Virus record (IMG/VR): IMGVR_UViG_3300037341_000136
Coordinates: 1-39,906 of that record
DNA: 39,906 bases
Direction: 5' to 3' (one strand)
Source: a virus
The notes beneath the pieces were generated by a model. The model was not told the origin of the DNA, ran no database searches, and saw only the letters and a program-made list of their open reading frames with translations. Positions 29,950 through 38,222 of the stretch are shown here, piece by piece; position 1 is the first letter of the stretch; each line of letters begins with the position of its first letter. Made by a program: the position numbers and the translations under genes.

Positions 29950-30621
29950 ATGATTGCCCTTGATATCGAGACGTTGGACTTCTTTTCGGATGACCGCATC
30001 AAGCGACTGCCACGGCCCATACAACTGTTGGCGATGCGGTTCGGTTGTGCGTACACGCTGGATATGGACACCGGGGCATGGACTGGCTACTGGCCCGAAG
30101 ATCCCGGCCTGCCCACTGAACAGGATGTGGTGAGCGGCCCGACCGCACTGCCGTGCCTGTGGCAGCACCTCATCAATCAGACCATTGTCGGCTGGAACCT
30201 GTTCGAGTTCGACATCCCGTACCTGATGCTTCATCTGAACCGGCACTGCGACAACGACGGCGATCCCTGGCTGGACCCGATGCGCATTATTGACCTGATG
30301 GCAGTTTTGAAAACCGCCTCAAAACCATTCGGGAAAGAGCGCTGGTACAAGTTGGATGTGATCGCAGCGACCAATCTGGGGCGCGGAAAATTGGGGAATG
30401 GGCAACAGGCGGCAACGTGGTTGCAATCAGGCGATCCGGCGCTGCTGCGCCAGGCGGCGGCGTATTGCCGGGAAGATGTACAACTGACGGCAGATCTGTT
30501 CCAGACTGCGCAAACGACCGGGCTGCTCTGCCCGGCACGACCGGAACGCAGTGAGGTCGGAGATCTGCGGGTGTGGCTCAATACCGACGGCGACCTGGTG
30601 GACTGTCGGCGGGAAGAGTAA
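29950..30621 (+). CDS. DEDDy 3'-5' exonuclease (DnaQ-like)
   Basis: The ATG at 29950 follows the previous stop by three bases. Exo I is LDIET (Asp5, Glu7), Exo II GWNLFEFDIPYL (Asn83, Asp88) and Exo III YCREDVQLT (Tyr172, Asp176), the DEDDy pattern. Length is 223 residues. It is like the 3'-5' proofreading exonucleases of family B polymerases but without a polymerase part, so it may work with a host polymerase or trim ends in repair and recombination. Confidence 0.88.
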   Translation: MIALDIETLDFFSDDRIKRLPRPIQLLAMRFGCAYTLDMDTGAWTGYWPEDPGLPTEQDVVSGPTALPCLWQHLINQTIVGWNLFEFDIPYLMLHLNRHCDNDGDPWLDPMRIIDLMAVLKTASKPFGKERWYKLDVIAATNLGRGKLGNGQQAATWLQSGDPALLRQAAAYCREDVQLTADLFQTAQTTGLLCPARPERSEVGDLRVWLNTDGDLVDCRREE

Positions 30622-30649
30622 TTTTGCGCACAGATACTGCACACTGGTG

Positions 30650-30691
30650 TATAATCGACAGAGAGACCGGGCAGCGCGGCAACGCTCCCGG
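30650..30691 (+). promoter_or_regulatory. Promoter -10 and leader hairpin before the membrane gene
   Basis: A perfect TATAAT at 30650-30655 (no clear -35) is followed by a hairpin with stem CCGGG/CCCGG and AGCG/CGCT at 30667-30691. It lies between the exonuclease and the membrane protein. Confidence 0.45.
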
Positions 30692-30744
30692 CGTGGCCAC
30701 TGCGTATGTGCTATGCCGTGCGCCCTGGTCCAGGGAGAGCAAAG

Positions 30745-31230
30745 ATGAGTGTACGTTCAAGGCCATTGCCCAGGCAATCATCAGATCGCGGAGCAGCTAT
30801 CGCCACTGGCGGCATGCTGTTGCTCTTTGGTGTTCCGCTCTGGCTTGTCGGTTCCCGCTATACACTTGACGGCTGGCTGACCGCGCTAGGTTGGCTACTG
30901 GCCTGGTTGGGTATACCGGTTACTATACCGGATATGCGATGGGGCTTTTTCATCGGAGGAATGGCGCTGCTTGGGCTTGGATATTCCTACGTTGAAATCC
31001 GTAGGCGTCCGGGGCCACAAACGGACGCACTTCTGTGGGCGATATGGCTTGTAGTTATCGCGACCGATGTCGGCAGTACATTCTTTGGGTTTCGCGGCGA
31101 GCAGACCAGCGAATGGCCGTTGATGGCATGGATGGCAGAGACGTGGCCGGTTGCAGCGGTGGTCGCCGCTGTGTTGACGTTTCTGCCGGAGTGGTTTATC
31201 ACCGGCGGGTGGAAGCACCTGCGCGGATAG
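30745..31230 (+). CDS. Multi-pass membrane protein (161 aa)
   Basis: The ATG at 30745 follows GGAGAG. Four hydrophobic segments are seen: about 17-38 (AIATGGMLLLFGVPLWLVG), 43-60 (WLTALGWLLAWLGIPVTIP), 64-80 (WGFFIGGMALLGLGYSYV), 95-115 (LLWAIWLVVIATDVGS). A fifth may be at 130-150. No signal for transport or enzyme function is seen. The end is basic (WKHLRG). The protein is of unknown role. Confidence 0.6.
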   Translation: MSVRSRPLPRQSSDRGAAIATGGMLLLFGVPLWLVGSRYTLDGWLTALGWLLAWLGIPVTIPDMRWGFFIGGMALLGLGYSYVEIRRRPGPQTDALLWAIWLVVIATDVGSTFFGFRGEQTSEWPLMAWMAETWPVAAVVAAVLTFLPEWFITGGWKHLRG

Positions 31231-31245
31231 AAAGCGAGACGTGAC

Positions 31246-31749
31246 ATGGAAAACGTAACCCCGGCGATGCTGTTCCAACTGTTGTTTACCGTCTTGATTA
31301 TCGCAATCATTGCGCGGTGGTGGGAAAACATACAGGCGTGGGGGTTGCGTCTTATGTCGCGTTATCAAGGTCCAGGCGATGCACCGGAAGAGGTTCAGGA
31401 TGAGGACATTACGGCGGTTCTGAACGAACCGAACGAACCGGCGAACGGTGGTTCCGGCGCGTTCAGACGCGGAGAACCGTCCGGAACGCAGGGTTCCGTG
31501 CTGAACCTCACGGCGAATGAAGTTCGCGCTGTGCAGGTCATCATTCTGCGGCGTGAGCGGGAGGCAATGCAGGGGCGCAAGCTCTCAAAGTCGAAGGCGA
31601 TTATGGCGGCCTTTGGGGTCAAGCGTGGCGGTACCTCCACGTATGAACGGGCCAGCGAGATCTACGACGCGCTCTTTACCCAGCCGAAAAACACACGTTA
31701 CATCACACTGGATAAACACCGTCAACCCGTTATGGAGGATGCATCATGA
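31246..31749 (+). CDS. Membrane-anchored protein with possible DNA-binding C-terminus (167 aa)
   Basis: Residues 7-24 (AMLFQLLFTVLIIAIIAR) form one membrane segment. A polar linker with Asn/Pro/Glu repeats (NEPNEPANGG) follows, then residues about 90-145 (NEVRAVQVIILRREREAMQG ... SKSKAIMAAFGVKRGGTSTY), a helical domain that looks like a DNA-binding helix-turn-helix. It may tether DNA or a replication complex to the membrane. It is the last gene of the right arm, meeting the left arm 22 bases further on. No terminator is seen between. Confidence 0.6.
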   Translation: MENVTPAMLFQLLFTVLIIAIIARWWENIQAWGLRLMSRYQGPGDAPEEVQDEDITAVLNEPNEPANGGSGAFRRGEPSGTQGSVLNLTANEVRAVQVIILRREREAMQGRKLSKSKAIMAAFGVKRGGTSTYERASEIYDALFTQPKNTRYITLDKHRQPVMEDAS

Positions 31750-31771
31750 CCGACTAGCACCGCCCGGCATA

Positions 31772-32440
31772 TCAACTATTCTCCTGGCTTTTTCGCTCCG
31801 CCTCAGCTAACCGCTCGGCAATGCCTTGCTCAATCCTGGACAATAACTCTGATTGTCGCCGTGGTCCGTTCAGATCCTGCTGTTGCATATCTTCATCAAG
31901 CCTGGCCGTTACTCCCCGGATGCGGCTCCAGGCTTGATTTATATCATGCTCATTCTTCGCAATGGCATGATCCATCCGCTCGATGACCGACAGTACCTCC
32001 GTCACACTGGGCATCTTCTGGATAAGCGCCCCGACCGCAACCTGTTGCTTCATTGTTGTTGTTTGCATATCGGTGATGGCATTGCGCATGCTGGTCAACT
32101 CAGCCAGCATCTGTGCCTGCACCGCTATGTTTTGCTCATTCTGCTTCATCGAGACTTCAAGTTGGCTTTGCATCCAGTTGAACACCTCACGGGTCATCTC
32201 TCGGTTTTCCCGTTGTGCGGTAAGCTCCTGCTCCAGCCGACGCTCGGTTATCAAGAGTTCTGAGGCCTGTTCTTTTTCGTGGAATTCCTGAGTTTGCTGC
32301 ACACGTTGGATCTCGAACTCGACCCGCCGTGCGACGTAGGGGGCCAGCCATTTGGCGGCCGCCCCGATCATCAGGAGGATAATACCGAGCTGGCCGGGCC
32401 CACTGGCCAGCAGTGACCGGGCAAGCTCGTCCCAGGTCAC
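31772..32440 (-). CDS. Membrane coiled-coil protein at the end of the lysis block (222 aa)
   Basis: The ATG at 32440 overlaps the receiver gene by four bases. Residues about 13-32 (GPGQLGIILLMIGAAAKWL) form one membrane segment near the N-terminus. Residues 40-215 are almost all helix with Gln/Glu-rich heptads (RRLEQELTAQRENREM, QAQMLAELTSMRNAI). The layout is that of an inner-membrane spanin or anchored signalling rod. It is the last gene of the leftward unit. Confidence 0.62.
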   Translation of the reverse strand: MTWDELARSLLASGPGQLGIILLMIGAAAKWLAPYVARRVEFEIQRVQQTQEFHEKEQASELLITERRLEQELTAQRENREMTREVFNWMQSQLEVSMKQNEQNIAVQAQMLAELTSMRNAITDMQTTTMKQQVAVGALIQKMPSVTEVLSVIERMDHAIAKNEHDINQAWSRIRGVTARLDEDMQQQDLNGPRRQSELLSRIEQGIAERLAEAERKSQENS

Positions 32441-32835
32441 AATCCTGCTCGAATCGCAGCTAGTACATCGTCAAAGCTGAACGGCTTGGTAAAGTACCAA
32501 TCAATCAACTGTTTACCATTGACCGGGTGACGGGCCTGCTTCTCTACATCCGGTGTTCCAAACGCGGTGATCATGATAATGACCGTGTCTGGGTACGCTT
32601 CTCGGATCTTCGTCGCAAGCTCAAGCCCGTTCATGCTGGGCATGTTGTAGTCGGTAATGACAAGCCGGGCCGGATATTGCTGCATGGTGTTCCATGCAGC
32701 CAGGCCGTCAATGGCGACCAGGATTCGCTCATTCTTCCATTCAAGCTCGATGATGCGCTTGATGATGGTCAGGATGTCGGTTTCATCCTCGACCAGAAGT
32801 ATCCCCTCCGGCGTCTGTTCGTTCTGTTTTCGCAT
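32437..32835 (-). CDS. Stand-alone CheY-like receiver domain
   Basis: A 132-residue protein with a complete receiver active site: acidic pair Glu16/Asp17 (LLVEDE), phosphate acceptor Asp62 (ITDYNMP), Thr90 (MITAF) and Lys117 (FTKPF). It has no output domain. The start at 32835 overlaps the holin-like gene by 53 bases and its end overlaps the coiled-coil gene by four, so all three are co-expressed. A receiver among phage lysis genes is unusual. It could be phosphorylated by a host histidine kinase and bind the membrane coiled-coil protein. That link is inference. Confidence 0.9.
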   Translation of the reverse strand: MRKQNEQTPEGILLVEDETDILTIIKRIIELEWKNERILVAIDGLAAWNTMQQYPARLVITDYNMPSMNGLELATKIREAYPDTVIIMITAFGTPDVEKQARHPVNGKQLIDWYFTKPFSFDDVLAAIRAGL

Positions 32836-33181
32836 ACCCCTTTATTTCCGGCGATAAGTCGGTTAGTCCGTGGTACACCTGATTCACGACCGGGGCCAGC
32901 AATGAGGTGCTTATAATTGTCCAGTATGAGTCATGTGTCATGTACGAAAGCGGAATAGCCAGCAGCGCCGCAATGACAATCGGGAAGACCATCGCTGTCT
33001 GGCGTGCATAGCGCGGCGCATGTAAGAGTTTGTACAACAGAACCAGGACTTTTCCTGGTTGTCGCTTCGGTGGCGGAAAGACGTTCTTTATCCGCTCAAA
33101 CAGTAATGAGGCAATGACCCCGGCTCCGCTGAATGTGGCACCGTAACTCAGAACAGCGATGAGTTGTTCGTTGGGCATCAT
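32783..33181 (-). CDS. Holin-like membrane protein (132 aa)
   Basis: The ATG at 33181 (GAGG upstream) overlaps the endolysin stop. Hydrophobic segments lie at about residues 6-27 (LIAVLSYGATFSGAGVIASL), 62-80 (TAMVFPIVIAALLAIPLSYM) and 85-101 (WTIISTSLLAPVVNQV). The tail is polar. Position after the endolysin and segment pattern suggest a class I-like holin that opens the membrane for the lysin. Not proven by family motif. Confidence 0.65.
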   Translation of the reverse strand: MMPNEQLIAVLSYGATFSGAGVIASLLFERIKNVFPPPKRQPGKVLVLLYKLLHAPRYARQTAMVFPIVIAALLAIPLSYMTHDSYWTIISTSLLAPVVNQVYHGLTDLSPEIKGYAKTERTDAGGDTSGRG

Positions 33182-34626
33182 TGGACCTCTTTCAATGCCC
33201 TGCGTGCCCGATTCAAGATATTCATCCCATATGCCAGGTCATCACCGGGAGCGGGAACCGGCTGACCAGCATCGACAACTGCCCACTTTTGATGCAGATC
33301 GACCCACTTCGGAGCCGAGCCCCGGCCATGACTCTGGAGCAGCGGTCCCAGGCGCGGGTTGGCATCTGCGATAGCCAGGAGGAATGATGTGTCGTCTTCC
33401 CGGTCAGCATAGTGATACAGATGGAGACATTGTACAAACACAGCCTCTTCGATGGTGTCAAATGCTTCGCCCCTGGCACCATCGTTTGTCGCGCCAATTC
33501 CGGCAACATTGTTGTATGTTTTGAATCGCTCTGATTGAAATCCTCCGGTTTCTTTGTCGGCCTGGTGCAACGCAATCCAGTTCGAGATTCCGAATAACCG
33601 ACCACAGCAGCCATACGCCGCAGCTAACGCTGTGGCCTGTTCACTCGGCAGTGATCGTTTTGTTTGCAGCCAGGTTGCTACTGTCTGATCCGGGAGAAAT
33701 GGCCCACCGATAATGTCGGCACTATCCAGGATGCCCATGTCGTCTTCGTCTGGTTCTTCCTGCCGATCTTCGGTCAGCTCCAAAGCACTCATATGGATAA
33801 ACCCCTCATTCCACTGCTGGTCAGGTACATAAGCCATATGTACCCACCTCTTTTCCCCTTGGATAGTCTCTCCGGATTCATCGTATTTGATGACATCAAC
33901 AACAATTATACGCGGATTTTCTGTTGTCCCCGGCTTAATGTTCCGAACAACATCATAGTGACGTGATGGTCCGGTTCGTATCGTTGCTCGAATACCTTGC
34001 TTGACAGCATATCGTTGCATGGTCTTGAGTGGAGGATGCTCAACGACTGGCGTTTGTTTTATAAAACCACCGCTAGAGCGGTATTGTTTAACAGCTTCCA
34101 TGAGTGGTGTGCCGGGGCAATATGCAGTTGTACCAAGTTCAACATGTCCAAGCACCTTTTGGCGTGGAATATTGAATTCTTGACATAACGTATGGATAAG
34201 TGTAAGCATGCTTTGTTTCTGTTCGCCGGTCGGTTGCTGATACTGCATTGTTTTCTCATTTAGGCCAATTGGGACATGAATAGCAATCCCCTTCGGGTTT
34301 GCTTTGCTATGGCCACAATGCCACAGGCTTGATGTTAATTCTCTGGTTTGCAAGATTTCACCATTAGCGCCGATCACATAGTGATATTGCAGTCCATCAG
34401 CCCCGGACGGCACACCTGCCCACCCCTTCTGCATTTGCCAGCCTACGTCTATCCTCAACTGCTCCATCAGTCCCGGCATGGCAAGCCGGTTGGTAGCGAC
34501 TGGCGGGCCGTTGAAGTGAGCCACGATATAGGAAATATCGGAAAGACGCCGCCATCCGATAGTCCAGCCTGCCCGTGGGAGTTGCGTGATGATATTACGT
34601 ATTGGAAGGTCTGCGAGCTTACTCAT
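33178..34626 (-). CDS. Endolysin with amidase, SH3-like and glucosaminidase parts (482 aa)
   Basis: The ATG at 34626 overlaps the 73-aa gene by four bases. Residues about 30-175 are an Amidase_2 (N-acetylmuramoyl-L-alanine amidase) with zinc ligands His37, His161 (GHVEL) and Cys170 (CPG). Residues about 205-285 look like an SH3-type wall-binding domain. The C-terminus resembles glucosaminidases: the catalytic Glu359 in KETGGF and YNNVAGIGA at 371-379. Two different cuts in peptidoglycan by one protein are known from Gram-positive phages. It carries no signal peptide, so a holin would release it. Confidence 0.85.
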   Translation of the reverse strand: MSKLADLPIRNIITQLPRAGWTIGWRRLSDISYIVAHFNGPPVATNRLAMPGLMEQLRIDVGWQMQKGWAGVPSGADGLQYHYVIGANGEILQTRELTSSLWHCGHSKANPKGIAIHVPIGLNEKTMQYQQPTGEQKQSMLTLIHTLCQEFNIPRQKVLGHVELGTTAYCPGTPLMEAVKQYRSSGGFIKQTPVVEHPPLKTMQRYAVKQGIRATIRTGPSRHYDVVRNIKPGTTENPRIIVVDVIKYDESGETIQGEKRWVHMAYVPDQQWNEGFIHMSALELTEDRQEEPDEDDMGILDSADIIGGPFLPDQTVATWLQTKRSLPSEQATALAAAYGCCGRLFGISNWIALHQADKETGGFQSERFKTYNNVAGIGATNDGARGEAFDTIEEAVFVQCLHLYHYADREDDTSFLLAIADANPRLGPLLQSHGRGSAPKWVDLHQKWAVVDAGQPVPAPGDDLAYGMNILNRARRALKEVQ

Positions 34627-34844
34627 TTATTTTCTCCTTCCAGGATAAGGTTGTTTCGATGGATATATCCCACTCGTTCTGTGTTGTCTTTATGGTTATA
34701 GATCTTAATCTGTACCCATCCGGCATGTGGTCGATCCAGTGCATGACCAGAGACAATCACTCCTTCACGCAGTCGGAATAATGGTCTTCCGGCATGTGGC
34801 CCGGAATATACCGAGGTGTCGGGTTTTGTTCGGTAGGATGGCAT
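34623..34844 (-). CDS. Small SH3-like protein (73 aa)
   Basis: The ATG at 34844 follows the previous stop by two bases. The sequence (PDTSVYSGPHAGRPLFRLRE ... GWVQIKIYNHKDNTERVGYI) has the strand pattern of bacterial SH3 domains: a VY-x-GP turn, GW-x-x-I, and a late GYIHRNNL. It overlaps the endolysin gene by four bases. It may be a separate wall-binding piece that helps the lysin, or a tail part. Confidence 0.65.
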   Translation of the reverse strand: MPSYRTKPDTSVYSGPHAGRPLFRLREGVIVSGHALDRPHAGWVQIKIYNHKDNTERVGYIHRNNLILEGENK

Positions 34845-34846
34845 GT

Positions 34847-35197
34847 CTATGGTGTCGTTTCAGAAGTACCATCAGGCCATATTTTGTACAGAACATCCTC
34901 AACTGTCATGCCGCTATTTGCGTCTACAACGGTTTCCATAAATCCATGAACAGCATCTGTTGTTGCTGCTAATGCCGCAGCGCGAGCAGCACTCATGGTT
35001 GTCCCGGGTAATGCATGGTCTGGTGTTGCTGCAGCCGCAATATCGTCTGCAATTGCATTCGCATGATACATTCGTCGTGCTTTGGTTACTCGCTCAAGAA
35101 TGCGTCGTGCGTCTTCAGTAAGTGCTTCGACTTCCTTGCGCCAATGTTCAATTGGTGAAGGCGTTGTTGTTGAACTTGTAACAATTGGATCTGACAT
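34847..35197 (-). CDS. Helical protein between tail and lysis genes (116 aa)
   Basis: ATG at 35197 with AGGAG upstream; a GTG at 35203 is less likely. The N-terminus is Ser/Thr-rich (DPIVTSSTTTPSPIE). Then helices (HWRKEVEALTEDARRILERV) and an Ala-rich middle (ATTMSAARAAALAATTDA). No known family. Possibly a tail fibre chaperone or connector. Confidence 0.55.
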   Translation of the reverse strand: MSDPIVTSSTTTPSPIEHWRKEVEALTEDARRILERVTKARRMYHANAIADDIAAAATPDHALPGTTMSAARAAALAATTDAVHGFMETVVDANSGMTVEDVLYKIWPDGTSETTP

Positions 35198-35199
35198 AG

Positions 35200-35925
35200 T
35201 CACACTCCTAACGGAATATTATATTTACTCGAAAAATATTGCTCCCACTCCTCGATGACCGAAATAATCGGAAGAGATGACCACAGGACGGCCTCGAGAA
35301 TATGGAGATGTACCGAATGTACGTCACTTTGTCCGAGCATCCATTGTGATTCAATGCCTGTTTTTCGATGCCCAAATACATAGATATTCAACTGGTCAAT
35401 TGGATTAACCGGATCTCCAAGTGACTGACCGACTCCATTGCGTCGTTGAATGATCTCTGGAGATGCATGAAATACTCCGGTCTGTCCATTCTCGAAAAGG
35501 TAGGCGCGGTCGTCATAAGCTCCTCGATACCGCCCCAAGCATGCACCATATCCCTGCCATGTTGTTGCTGGCGAATACGCCACGGCAATCTGTGCAAAGG
35601 CGGGAAAATGTTGATAGGTACGAAGAGCAAAATGATAACCAGTATTTCTTTGACTGAGATATGACGCATGACCGTTCACGCTTGAACACGTAATGGGTCG
35701 AATACTCGATACCGGGAACATATGACGCTCATTTCCGGATATGTCATACGCGATTTCAATCGGATCTCCCAGCGTTGCCGGAACACCAAACCGTCTGTCA
35801 GAGAACGCATGGTCAGCGTTATACCATGCAAGAACATTGCTTGTATCGACTGGTGTGTTATACCAACGGCGCTCTCGCGTTCTATACGCCGGTCCTGGGC
35901 GTTGTGGAAAGGAATAAAATGTCAT
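35200..35925 (-). CDS. Lectin/LamG-like tail protein, second copy (241 aa)
   Basis: The ATG at 35925 overlaps the first copy by four bases. Its N-terminus (YSFPQRPGPAYRTRERRWYN) and body (AWYNADHAFSD ... YDISGNERH) match the first copy block for block. The D-x-SGN-x-R pattern is typical of concanavalin A/LamG-type lectin folds. It would bind host sugars. A tandem duplication in tail adhesins often widens host range. Confidence 0.72.
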   Translation of the reverse strand: MTFYSFPQRPGPAYRTRERRWYNTPVDTSNVLAWYNADHAFSDRRFGVPATLGDPIEIAYDISGNERHMFPVSSIRPITCSSVNGHASYLSQRNTGYHFALRTYQHFPAFAQIAVAYSPATTWQGYGACLGRYRGAYDDRAYLFENGQTGVFHASPEIIQRRNGVGQSLGDPVNPIDQLNIYVFGHRKTGIESQWMLGQSDVHSVHLHILEAVLWSSLPIISVIEEWEQYFSSKYNIPLGV

Positions 35926-36680
35926 ACGAAGTACCTTTCCATCAGAACCTGTTCGATCCACGTAATGGTGTCCAGATCTAATGTTGATATGAGAACAATC
36001 TCATAGATCAGTAAACTGCACACATAACGTTGCCAATCTGATGTTGCACCAATTTCCCATGGATACACAGCCCCTGGATTGTGATGCCCAATCGTGACAA
36101 CACATGGCCGATCAATATCAAAAATTGCGCAAGTATCCATCCATGCTTCAAATTGATTGGGGGATGAATACCCCCTGCTTCGCAACAGCGGAATTCGTAC
36201 AGACGCATTAAATTGACCATATTCACCAGGATCGAATATATATGGACGAGGACTAGTGCTACGAATAGTTGTAGCTCGTCCACACACGGCACCGTAATAG
36301 GACCACGTATCACTCAGTGAGCGGAACGCAATGACCTGTGCTTGCGCCGAAAATGATTGCGCTGTCTTGACTTGATAGTTATAACTGCGGTGTGTTGATG
36401 TAGACAGTACTTCTATCGCAGGAAAACTATAATCGGTCACTGCGTTTAACGATGGGTATGCTGCATTCCCAACACAATCCCGTCCGTTTCCGCTCAAATC
36501 CTCAACGACAAGAATAGTATCGCCTGTGCCTGGTCGTGTTGCCTTCGCAGTATCAGACCATACTGCATCCGCCCGATAGTGTGCTAGGACTTCGGGTATA
36601 CCAGAAATGCCGCGATTGAGTACACGGCGCTGCGAAAAATCATATTTCGGTCCGGGTCGCTTTGGGAAACCATGCCACAT
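35922..36680 (-). CDS. Lectin/LamG-like tail protein, first copy (252 aa)
   Basis: The ATG at 36680 comes one base after the previous stop; a TTG at 36701 would add seven residues. It begins MWHGFPKRPGPKYDFSQRRV and has AHYRADAVWSD and EDLSGNGRDC, the signature of LamG/jellyroll lectins (DLSGNGxx). The matching words in the second copy show shared origin. Probably a receptor-binding tail component. Confidence 0.74.
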   Translation of the reverse strand: MWHGFPKRPGPKYDFSQRRVLNRGISGIPEVLAHYRADAVWSDTAKATRPGTGDTILVVEDLSGNGRDCVGNAAYPSLNAVTDYSFPAIEVLSTSTHRSYNYQVKTAQSFSAQAQVIAFRSLSDTWSYYGAVCGRATTIRSTSPRPYIFDPGEYGQFNASVRIPLLRSRGYSSPNQFEAWMDTCAIFDIDRPCVVTIGHHNPGAVYPWEIGATSDWQRYVCSLLIYEIVLISTLDLDTITWIEQVLMERYFV

Positions 36681-36681
36681 G

Positions 36682-37077
36682 TCAATACTCACCGACAACA
36701 AGGTAAATTGTTACTTCCGCAGCAGCAGTAATTGCTGTTTCCATCTTGGCCTTGAAACTATGTCCAGATTCAACATGCCATTGAATATCATATGGTTCTA
36801 AGAATGTCAGGCGAGACGGGTCTAAAAAATTAACTGCCTGAATTGGAACATTGGTGACAGCAGCAGGGAATTTCAAAGACAAAACAAGGCCATCTTTTGT
36901 CCCATCGTTTTTCATGATTGTAATCCAACGACTTGTTGCATCATTACTGGTTGCCCAGATTGCTTTCACAATACCGCCATTCGCTCCGATTGTATAGATC
37001 GACAGTGCGTTTGTTGAGTCACTACTTGTTAGTTTCAACTGCGGTGTTTTGATGGTCTGAGCAAATTTTGCAGCCAT
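36682..37077 (-). CDS. Tail fibre-associated protein (131 aa)
   Basis: The ATG at 37077 overlaps the previous stop (TGATG). The protein is beta-rich (SIYTIGANGGIVKAIWATSN ... RWITIMKNDG) and ends in a VTIYLVVGEY strand. The pattern (an N-terminal Thr-rich strand, then an ATSND-x-x-RW block) is one seen in small structural proteins of siphophages. Role in the tail is inferred. Confidence 0.6.
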   Translation of the reverse strand: MAAKFAQTIKTPQLKLTSSDSTNALSIYTIGANGGIVKAIWATSNDATSRWITIMKNDGTKDGLVLSLKFPAAVTNVPIQAVNFLDPSRLTFLEPYDIQWHVESGHSFKAKMETAITAAAEVTIYLVVGEY

Positions 37078-37664
37078 CACCAATACCTCTCATACATAAA
37101 CAGATCAAGCATGGACTCCTGTATATCTGTAAGTCCCGAACTGCTTGAAGATCCAAAAATCATCCCATCTTCAGTGTTAGCGACCGTTAAGACCTTCCCG
37201 GCCTGACCACTATAACTTGCCGGAGTATCACTTAGGCCCAGAATTGTTCCTCCAGACGAACCAAACGTAACCCTGGCAACTCCGCTTCCTTGATCAGATA
37301 CACTCCCATCTGGAAACTCGATTGCAGTCACGTTTCCAATTGATGGTGATGCATCTACTTCACGAACAGTAATGCTCCCTCCGCTGGCAACAGCAACAGC
37401 AACATCAACTATCCCACCGCCAAGATTTGTCAGCGAACCGTTCGGGAACTGAAGATTCAGGACATTGGTGAATTGTGTGCCATCTGGTTCGCTAATGTTT
37501 ATTGAACGAACAGATTCTGGTATCCAGTCTTCATGAATATCGCCATTCCCGTCCCCACGGGGAATAGCATGCGCAGTTGATGTTGTTTTGATATCCTCTT
37601 CCGAAACAACGTCTTCATACTCCTGACGACCACTTGCTGTATTAAGTATAATAGCTTTGGGCAT
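37077..37664 (-). CDS. Tail fibre protein with internal repeats (195 aa)
   Basis: ATG at 37664 overlaps the previous stop by one base. Two repeats are seen at about residues 66-90 and 106-135 (LQFPNGSLTNLGGGIVDVAV and IEFPDGSVSDQGSGVARVTF). A GLSDTPASYSGQAGKVLTVA unit follows, a common linker in trimeric phage tail fibres. The C-terminus is helical (SMLDLFMYERYW). A fibre shaft is likely. Confidence 0.75.
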   Translation of the reverse strand: MPKAIILNTASGRQEYEDVVSEEDIKTTSTAHAIPRGDGNGDIHEDWIPESVRSINISEPDGTQFTNVLNLQFPNGSLTNLGGGIVDVAVAVASGGSITVREVDASPSIGNVTAIEFPDGSVSDQGSGVARVTFGSSGGTILGLSDTPASYSGQAGKVLTVANTEDGMIFGSSSSSGLTDIQESMLDLFMYERYW

Positions 37665-38218
37665 TATTTCACCAGTCTGTGTGGTTGAATATTCAGGATA
37701 ACATGAAATGTACTGTTTCCAGTATCGACAGATGATATCATCCCGATAGACTGATTATATTGACCAGTGGAAATAGCACCAGGAGCCTTCATTGGAATAC
37801 CAGCAGTAGTCCCAAGAAAAACTTCATGCCAGAGGTCTCCAGCAGTAACACCAGTTGTTCCAATGTCGAATATGACATCTCCGTAAAATTGGACCGTTAC
37901 CGGCGCACCGGAGGCTGCTCCTGACTCAGAATATGCTGCACATCCTTTATTGGCTGAGTTTGCAACTGCCAGTCCAGCTTTAGCACCGCCTGATTCATCA
38001 ACATAACATAATGTACGCGCTCCAATCGTCTCGGCTGCGGTATATGTACGTGTTGGAATACTTGCATCTGGCACAAAACCTGGATCAATTTTATTTGATC
38101 CATCTGGTTTAATAGCGATAACCCGTCCACCATCATTACCGCCACTTGGCTCGGTAAGCGGCGCAATGATAACTTCTTGTCCAGTTGTAAAATCTTTCCC
38201 TAATGGTCGATCAGCCAT
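37664..38218 (-). CDS. Beta-rich tail/fibre protein (184 aa)
   Basis: ATG at 38218, four bases after the previous gene. The sequence has DUF2190-like or fibre-knob features: GARTLCYVDESGGAKAGLAV and GDLWHEVFLGTTAGIPMKA. Such domains coat virions or tail fibres. It lies in the A+T-rich fibre cluster. Confidence 0.62.
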   Translation of the reverse strand: MADRPLGKDFTTGQEVIIAPLTEPSGGNDGGRVIAIKPDGSNKIDPGFVPDASIPTRTYTAAETIGARTLCYVDESGGAKAGLAVANSANKGCAAYSESGAASGAPVTVQFYGDVIFDIGTTGVTAGDLWHEVFLGTTAGIPMKAPGAISTGQYNQSIGMISSVDTGNSTFHVILNIQPHRLVK

Positions 38219-38222
38219 GGTT

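Noticed and set aside
35200-36680. Diversity-generating retroelement acting on the tail adhesins
   Set aside because: No reverse transcriptase and no template repeat are seen; the duplication is of whole genes.
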